From positions 59,090,581 through 59,154,580 of the forward strand of contig OW388297.1 in assembly GCA_936450465.1 (NCBI GenBank): DNA of 64,000 nucleotides, written 5' to 3'. Made by a program: the position numbers and the translations under genes. The stretch is from Gibbula magus (lineage: Eukaryota > Mollusca > Gastropoda > Trochida > Trochidae). Below the pieces are notes generated by a model. That model was given only the letters and a program-made list of their open reading frames with translations, did not search any database and had not been told where the DNA came from. This document shows, one piece after another, positions 56,629-64,000 of the stretch. Every line of letters begins with the position of its first letter. Position 1 is the stretch's first letter.

Positions 56629-58050
56629 GTTGGACTCCTGCAATCCATATGACTTGGCGCTATGCCTGTCTTGACTGCAGCTTTTTCATAGAAATATTTT
56701 GTGTATAAATGTTGGACTCCTGCTATCAAGATGACAGCCTGTCTTGACTGCAGCTTTTCACTGAAATATTTTGTGTGTTTAAATGTTGGACTCCTGCATC
56801 AAGCTGACTTGGCACTATGCCTGTCTTGACTGCAGCTATTTCATTGAAAAATTTTGTGTGTTTAAATGTTGGACTCTTGCTATCAAGATGACTTGGCACT
56901 ATGCCTGTCTTGACTGCAGCTTTTTCATTGAAATATTTTGTGTGTTTAAATGTTGGACTCTTACTATCAAGATGACTTGGCACTATGCCTGTCTTGAATG
57001 CAGCTTTTTGATTGAAATATTTTGTGTGTTTAAATGTTTGACTCCTGCAATCAAGATTACTTGGCACTATGCCTGTCTTGACTGCAGCTTTTTCATTGAA
57101 ATATGTTGTGTGTTTAAATGTTAGACTCCTGCAATCAAGATGACTTGGCACTCTGCCTGTCTTGACTGCAGTTTTTTCATTGAAATATGTTGTGTGTATA
57201 AATGTTGGACTCCTGCAATCAAGATGACTTGGTACTCTGCCTGTCTTGACTGCAGCTTTTTCATTGAAATATTTTGTGTGTTTAAATGTTGGACTCCTGC
57301 AATCAAGATGACTTGGCACTATGCCTGTCTTGACTGCAGCTTTTTCATTGAAATATGTTGTGTGTTTAAATGTTGGACTCCTGCAATCAAGATTACTTGG
57401 CACTATGCCTGTCTTGACTGCAGCTTTTTCATTGAAATATTTTGTGTGTTTAAATGTTGGACTCCTGTAATCAAGATGACTTGGCACTATGTCTGTCTTG
57501 ACTGCATCTTTTTCATTGAAATATTTTGTGTGTTTAAATGTTGGACTCCTGCAATCAAGATGACTTGGCACTATGCCTGTCTTGACTGCAGCTTTTTCAT
57601 TGAAATATTTTGTGTGTTTAAATGTTGGACTCCTGTAATCAAGATGACTTGGCACTATGTCTGTCTTGACTGCATCTTTTTCATTGAAATATTTTGTGTG
57701 TTTAAATGTTAGACTCCTGCAATCAAGATGACTTGGCACTATGCCTGTCTTGACTGCAGCTTTTTCATTGAAATATTTATGTTTATAAATGTTTGACTCC
57801 TGCAATCAAGATGACTTGATACTATGCCTGTCTTGACTACAGCTTGTTCATTGATTATATTGTGTCCGTATAAATGTTGGACTCCTGCAATCAAGATGAC
57901 TTGGCACTATGCCTGTCTTCACTACAGCTTTTTGAATGAAATATTTTGTGTGTTTAAATGTTGGACTCCTGCAATCAAGATGACTTGGCGATATGCCTGT
58001 CTTGAATTTAATTGAGTATCTTTTGTGTGTGAAAAATGTTAGACTCTTGC
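56629..58050. repeat. 84-bp satellite, ~17 copies, open on both strands
   Basis: Head-to-tail 84-bp units (GTTGGACTCCTGCAATCAAG ... TGACTGCAGCTTTTTCATTG ...), one unit shortened near the left end. Since 84 is 28 codons and the unit has no stop in one frame on each strand, the minus strand has a 359-codon frame of 28-residue repeats (KYFNEKAAVKTGIVPSHLDC) and the plus strand a 190-codon one (MTWHYACLDCSFFIEIFCVF). I treat these as repeat artefacts unless transcripts show otherwise. Each unit has a PstI-type CTGCAG. Tandem repeats near the ends are common in Helentron-related elements. Confidence 0.95.
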
Positions 58051-58309
58051 TAAAGAGATGACATTGGGGACTGCTGGTGACCCAATAATATTATGCCTAT
58101 TGTTTCATCATATATAAACAAATCTAATACTAATAATATCAATAATGTGTGATAATTAACAATTGCTGTTGTTTGTACAGTTTGTGAATGAATAAGGTGT
58201 GTTATGTGTACATTTTGTGAATGATCAAATTAACAATGACATGGATTTCTGTTCCCTTCTCGTGACCCTAGTACCTTATTGTGATTTGGGTTATGTTCTT
58301 CGGTGATTT
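58051..58309. other. Spacer between 84-bp array and R1.4; possible Helentron right end
   Basis: AT-rich 260 bp. The phrases TTTGTACAGTTTGTGAATGA and TGTACATTTTGTGAATGATC form a weak repeat. No clear 3' hairpin with CTRR was found. Confidence 0.35.
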
Positions 58310-58429
58310 GTTTATGAAGATAAAGAGACTTGTTTGATAGCTCATTTTAAAGCGGAGAAATTAGTCAAACATGGAGTTCAAGGTCAAGCAGAAGTCTTGA
58401 AGACCTAAGTATTGACGCGTCAATCCTAG
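58310..58429 (+). repeat. R1.4 monomer 3' end
   Basis: Begins TGAAGATAAAGAGACTTGTT and continues TAGCTCATTTTAAAGCGGAG to the end motif with ATTGACGCGTCAAT (58411-58424) and CCTAG. The R1.4 text that fades at about 42870 would fit upstream of it, implying that the intervening Helentron block was inserted into an R1.4 monomer. Confidence 0.8.
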
Positions 58430-61400
58430 TTATTATTATTATTTGTACGTTTTTTGTGCGCGCGATTCTGAAGTAACGGCTGAATCGATTTGCACGAAAT
58501 TTTCAGGGATAATAGCCTGTAACAAAAACTAGCCTTGTACGTCGGCCGAATTTTCATTTTCGACTTCTTTCTTGAGTTATCTCCCCTTGAAGTCAAAACT
58601 TTAAACCTCAATAGCTCGAAATCTAATCAAGATATTTTCACCAAAATGTGGGCGACAACATTCCCCATCGATTAGGCCTATAGCAGTTTTCGGCCGTAAT
58701 AATAGTTTTTTTGCTATTTCGAAAAAACTGAAAATTTTGTCGTTTTAAGGGTACGCGTCTTCAAAAATCTTCTCCTAAATCACGGCAATACATACAGCTA
58801 TGTGTGATAGCTCATCTGAAAGCTAAATGAATGTACAAGAACATGATGTTTTCCGAATTTTGAATTTCGTCCTCGAATTTCAGGAATATGCCCTTGAATA
58901 TGGACCTTTTTTTAAAAGAGCGTGTTTAGGCTATATGTTCAAAGGGGCATAACTCTGTTACAAATGAACATATGTCAAAGTTACTTATTGCTATCTCTTC
59001 CATATAACTAGTTAAACAAGTCAACAATATATCATTATCATGTAAAAGTTGATAGTATCGACACAATTTGGACGTATTTCCAAAAATGTAAAAATTTGGG
59101 ATTTTGAGACTTTTCGAGGGGTACTTTCTTTGTAGAATTTTCCATTGTAAACCACTGAAGATACAATTATGTTTAATATATAATCCTGAAGTAGAGATGT
59201 CCTTTATTTAGGTAAATAAATTTCAAACAGTTTTCTGTCATAGTTTATGTGTGACAAGTCATAGAAGATTGCCATTTTTCAGAACTCGCCATTTTCAGCC
59301 ATGTTTAAAGGATCATTACTGCTTAACTTCTTACGCTATTGAAATTTCAAGAAGAGCAACTTTTATGTTGACCGCTTTCATCAAAAAGTTGATAGTTAAG
59401 CCTCGAACATCGCAAACGATGTCTAGGGGTCCAAATTTAAGCATTTTTGAGTATTTTCTTGAATATTCAGAACAGCATAACGCATTAATTATGTATGCAA
59501 TCTAAATGATGATTGCATCTTCTTAAGTGGAAATTAAAGCACAACATTTTCTATGTTACACCTTAGTATGGAAATATTAACCATTTTGTCTTAATCGTGA
59601 GAAATGTAATGTAGGGGTCCATTAATATGTGATTTTTCCGTTTTCAGAGGGGTACCTTCTTTGGAGAATTTTTGTAAAAAAACTACTGAAGATAGAGACA
59701 TGTTTGATAGCTCATTTTAAAGCGGACAAACAGACGAATAACCCTAAGTCCAACATGGAGTTCTAGGTCAAGCAGAAGTCTTGAAGACCTAAGTATTGAC
59801 GCGTCAATCCTAGTTTATTATTATTATTATTTGTACGAATTTGTGGCACACTTTCTGGACAAACGGCTGATCCGATTTGCATGAAATTGGCAGGGATTAT
59901 AGAGTGTAACCAAACTTAGTGCATAGCGTAGCCCGATTTTGGATTTTTGACCTCTTTCAAGAGTGATCTCCCCTTGAAGTTGAAACTTCAAACCTCAATA
60001 GCTCGAAAACTAAACAAGATATTTTCATAAAACTTTCACCAAAATGTGGGCAACAACATTCCCCATCGAGTAGGCCTATAGCGGTTTTCGGCCGTAATAA
60101 TAGATTTTTTGCTATTTCGAAAAAACTGAAAATTTTGCGCACTTTCGCGATTTTGAGGGTACGCGTCTTCAAAATTCTTCTTCTAAATCCCGGCAACACA
60201 TACAGCTATGTGTGATAGCTCATTTGAAAGCTGGAGAAACGGTTGAAATTCTGATGGACCGGAATTTTGAATTTTGTCTTATTATTCGAGTTATGTGCCC
60301 TTGAATTTGGACCTTTTTTAAAAGTGCGTTTTTGGGCTGCATGTTCAAAGCGGCATAGCTCTGTAACTAATTGACTTATGTCAAAGTTACTTATTTCAAT
60401 TTCTTTATAATAACCTGTTTAACAAATCCATAACACATCATTATCATATAAAAGTTATTAGTTTGGGCATAATTTGAGCATATTCCCAAAACAGTGAAAT
60501 ATTTTGATTTTGAGACTTTTTGAGGTGTGTATCCTTTGGGGAATTATTGATAATGAACCACTGAAGATAGGAAGACTTTAAATAGATCATGGTGATGTAG
60601 AAACGTCATATATTAAGGACAATATTTTTCAAGCTCGTATCTGTCTTAGTTTTTTTTTGACATGTCATAGAAGTTTGTCATTTTTAAAAAATCGCCATTT
60701 TCAACAAAGTTGAAAGGTTCGTAACTGCTTAACTTCTTATGCTATTGAAATTTTACATACACCTACGTATGCACAATTTCAAGAAGAACAACTTTTATGT
60801 TGACGGCTTTCATCAAAAAGTTGATAGTTAAGCCTCGAACATCGCAAGTGATGTCTAGGGGTCCAAATTTAAGCATTTTTGACTATTTTCTTGAATATTA
60901 AGAACACCATAACGCATTTATTATGTATGCAATCTAAATGATGATTACATCTTCTTAAGTGGAAATTAAAGCACAACATTTTCTATGTTGCACCTTAATA
61001 TGGAAATATTAACCATTTTGTCTTAATCGTGAGAAATGTAATGTAGGGGTCCATTAATATGTGATTTTTCCGTTTTCAGAGGGGTACCTTCTTTGGAGAT
61101 TTTTTGTAAAAAAACTACTGAAGATAGAGACATGTTTGATAGCTCATTTTAAAGCGGAGAAACAGACGAATAACCCTGAGTCACACATGGCGTTCTAGGT
61201 CAAGCAGAAGTCTTGAAGACCTAAGTATTGACGCGTCAATCCTAGTTATTATTATTATTTGTACGTTTTTTGTGCGCGCGATTCTGAAGTAACGGCTGAA
61301 TCGATTTGCACGAAATTTTCAGGGATAATAGCCTGTAACAAAAACTAGCCTTGTACGTCGGCCGAATTTTCATTTTCGACTTCTTTCTTGAGTTATCTCC

Positions 61401-64000
61401 CCTTGAAGTCAAAACTTTAAACCTCAATAGCTCGAAATCTAATCAAGATATTTTCACCAAAATGTGGGCGACAACATTCCCCATCGATTAGGCCTATAGC
61501 AGTTTTCGGCCGTAATAATAGTTTTTTTGCTATTTCGAAAAAACTGAAAATTTTGTCGTTTTAAGGGTACGCGTCTTCAAAAATCTTCTCCTAAATCACG
61601 GCAATACATACAGCTATGTGTGATAGCTCATCTGAAAGCTAAATGAATGTACAAGAACATGATGTTTTCCGAATTTTGAATTTCGTCCTCGAATTTCAGG
61701 AATATGCCCTTGAATATGGACCTTTTTTTAAAAGAGCGTGTTTAGGCTATATGTTCAAAGGGGCATAACTCTGTTACAAATGAACATATGTCAAAGTTAC
61801 TTATTGCTATCTCTTCCATATAACTAGTTAAACAAGTCAACAATATATCATTATCATGTAAAAGTTGATAGTATCGACACAATTTGGACGTATTTCCAAA
61901 AATGTAAAAATTTGGGATTTTGAGACTTTTCGAGGGGTACTTTCTTTGTAGAATTTTCCATTGTAAACCACTGAAGATACAATTATGTTTAATATATAAT
62001 CCTGAAGTAGAGATGTCCTTTATTTAGGTAAATAAATTTCAAACAGTTTTCTGTCATAGTTTATGTGTGACAAGTCATAGAAGATTGCCATTTTTCAGAA
62101 CTCGCCATTTTCAGCCATGTTTAAAGGATCATTACTGCTTAACTTCTTACGCTATTGAAATTTCAAGAAGAGCAACTTTTATGTTGACCGCTTTCATCAA
62201 AAAGTTGATAGTTAAGCCTCGAACATCGCAAACGATGTCTAGGGGTCCAAATTTAAGCATTTTTGAGTATTTTCTTGAATATTCAGAACAGCATAACGCA
62301 TTAATTATGTATGCAATCTAAATGATGATTGCATCTTCTTAAGTGGAAATTAAAGCACAACATTTTCTATGTTACACCTTAGTATGGAAATATTAACCAT
62401 TTTGTCTTAATCGTGAGAAATGTAATGTAGGGGTCCATTAATATGTGATTTTTCCGTTTTCAGAGGGGTACCTTCTTTGGAGAATTTTTGTAAAAAAACT
62501 ACTGAAGATAGAGACATGTTTGATAGCTCATTTTAAAGCGGACAAACAGACGAATAACCCTAAGTCCAACATGGAGTTCTAGGTCAAGCAGAAGTCTTGA
62601 AGACCTAAGTATTGACGCGTCAATCCTAGTTTATTATTATTATTATTTGTACGAATTTGTGGCACACTTTCTGGACAAACGGCTGATCCGATTTGCATGA
62701 AATTGGCAGGGATTATAGAGTGTAACCAAACTTAGTGCATAGCGTAGCCCGATTTTGGATTTTTGACCTCTTTCAAGAGTGATCTCCCCTTGAAGTTGAA
62801 ACTTCAAACCTCAATAGCTCGAAAACTAAACAAGATATTTTCATAAAACTTTCACCAAAATGTGGGCAACAACATTCCCCATCGAGTAGGCCTATAGCGG
62901 TTTTCGGCCGTAATAATAGATTTTTTGCTATTTCGAAAAAACTGAAAATTTTGCGCACTTTCGCGATTTTGAGGGTACGCGTCTTCAAAATTCTTCTTCT
63001 AAATCCCGGCAACACATACAGCTATGTGTGATAGCTCATTTGAAAGCTGGAGAAACGGTTGAAATTCTGATGGACCGGAATTTTGAATTTTGTCTTATTA
63101 TTCGAGTTATGTGCCCTTGAATTTGGACCTTTTTTAAAAGTGCGTTTTTGGGCTGCATGTTCAAAGCGGCATAGCTCTGTAACTAATTGACTTATGTCAA
63201 AGTTACTTATTTCAATTTCTTTATAATAACCTGTTTAACAAATCCATAACACATCATTATCATATAAAAGTTATTAGTTTGGGCATAATTTGAGCATATT
63301 CCCAAAACAGTGAAATATTTTGATTTTGAGACTTTTTGAGGTGTGTATCCTTTGGGGAATTATTGATAATGAACCACTGAAGATAGGAAGACTTTAAATA
63401 GATCATGGTGATGTAGAAACGTCATATATTAAGGACAATATTTTTCAAGCTCGTATCTGTCTTAGTTTTTTTTTGACATGTCATAGAAGTTTGTCATTTT
63501 TAAAAAATCGCCATTTTCAACAAAGTTGAAAGGTTCGTAACTGCTTAACTTCTTATGCTATTGAAATTTTACATACACCTACGTATGCACAATTTCAAGA
63601 AGAACAACTTTTATGTTGACGGCTTTCATCAAAAAGTTGATAGTTAAGCCTCGAACATCGCAAGTGATGTCTAGGGGTCCAAATTTAAGCATTTTTGACT
63701 ATTTTCTTGAATATTAAGAACACCATAACGCATTTATTATGTATGCAATCTAAATGATGATTACATCTTCTTAAGTGGAAATTAAAGCACAACATTTTCT
63801 ATGTTGCACCTTAATATGGAAATATTAACCATTTTGTCTTAATCGTGAGAAATGTAATGTAGGGGTCCATTAATATGTGATTTTTCCGTTTTCAGAGGGG
63901 TACCTTCTTTGGAGATTTTTTGTAAAAAAACTACTGAAGATAGAGACATGTTTGATAGCTCATTTTAAAGCGGAGAAACAGACGAATAACCCTGAGTCAC
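58430..64000 (+). repeat. Higher-order R1.4 satellite: 2816-bp dimers
   Basis: Monomers run 58430-59813 (A, 1384 bp), 59814-61245 (B, 1432 bp), 61246-62629 (A') and 62630 to the window edge (B', incomplete). A and B share order and many phrases but differ widely, while A/A' and B/B' appear identical wherever compared, at exactly 2816 bp offset, including the three small ORF sets. Each monomer starts with (ATT)nTGTACG and ends GTCTTGAAGACCTAAGT, ATTGACGCGTCAAT, CCTAG. This is higher-order repeat structure. No coding capacity: the short ORFs (61-84 codons) fall in conserved non-coding repeat text. Confidence 0.93.

Larger units (their letters stand above)
45020..58050 (+). mobile_element. Helentron-type Helitron, inactivated
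   Basis: A rolling-circle transposon coding for, in order, a cysteine-protease-like domain, basic repeats with a zinc-finger region, HUH Rep, SF1/PIF1 helicase and an APE-like endonuclease. The C-terminal endonuclease is the mark of Helentrons as opposed to canonical Helitrons. The frame is broken near 46085, 46920, 50130 and 55872, and by a 4132-bp insertion at 50922. Minisatellites lie on both sides (43960-44720 and 56110-58050). The exact termini were not identified, so the limits given run from the first start codon to the end of the 84-bp array. Confidence 0.85.

Noticed and set aside
58426..63015. Identical ORF sets at 2816-bp spacing as a duplicated gene family
   Set aside because: They fall in the conserved non-coding text of R1.4; other monomers lack these frames.

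Overview
This window looks like a gene-poor, transposon-dense piece of a metazoan nuclear genome, most likely a mollusc and probably a marine gastropod. The reasons are AT-rich intergenic DNA with degenerate eukaryotic transposon families (L1/Tx1-type LINEs, a Penelope-like element, a Helentron-type Helitron, many TIR elements), no operons, and a SINE-like tail ending in a GCGGCGTTAAAC motif plus (ACTC)n at 42689-42773, which I recall as typical of gastropod SINEs. No convincing host protein-coding gene, tRNA or rRNA was found. Nearly all recognisable coding sequence belongs to mobile elements, most of it broken by frameshifts, stops or nested insertions.

Layout. 1-9.1 kb: two related 21-bp palindromic minisatellites (1411-1597, 7041-7256); two GC-rich decayed modules (about 1.6-4.9 kb and 7.4-8.9 kb) that end in the same unusual direct/inverted/direct repeat arrangement with a TGACGTCA site, the second carrying a gag-like ORF with one stop; a fold-back element and TTAA-flanked TIR elements. 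9.1-12 kb: SINE-like repeats and featureless DNA. 12.07-16.01 kb: a 3.9-kb element with ~500-bp inverted termini, enclosing a Penelope-like retroelement that is itself split by a hAT-like insertion. 16.4-18.8 kb: an orphan LINE ORF1 and two LINE ORF2 fragments in opposite orientation, one split by a TTAA-flanked MITE. 18.8-21.9 kb: nothing recognisable. 21.9-32.9 kb: copies of a ~1.4-kb interspersed repeat (called R1.4 here) and companion modules in both orientations, another LINE fragment and perfect or tandem repeats.

32,885-38,648: a nearly full-length L1/Tx1-type LINE on the minus strand (ORF1, endonuclease, reverse transcriptase, zinc knuckle, A-rich 3' end) inserted into an R1.4 copy, with a 7-bp target duplication; both ORFs carry lesions. 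38.6-42.9 kb: R1.4 monomers, a six-copy hairpin array and MITEs. 43.9-58.05 kb: a Helentron locus with minisatellites on both sides, encoding a cysteine-protease-like domain, zinc-finger region, HUH Rep, PIF1-type helicase and C-terminal APE-like endonuclease. The helicase is split by a 4.13-kb TIR element whose removal, with one copy of TTC, restores the frame. 58.4-64 kb: R1.4 organised as a higher-order satellite, two diverged monomers (1384 and 1432 bp) forming a 2816-bp dimer that repeats apparently without change to the window edge.

The elements do not form a host pathway. The value of the window is the nesting record, and several structural signals: compensatory changes in a 14-bp palindrome, repeat units open on both strands, and the shared terminal architecture of the two GC-rich modules.
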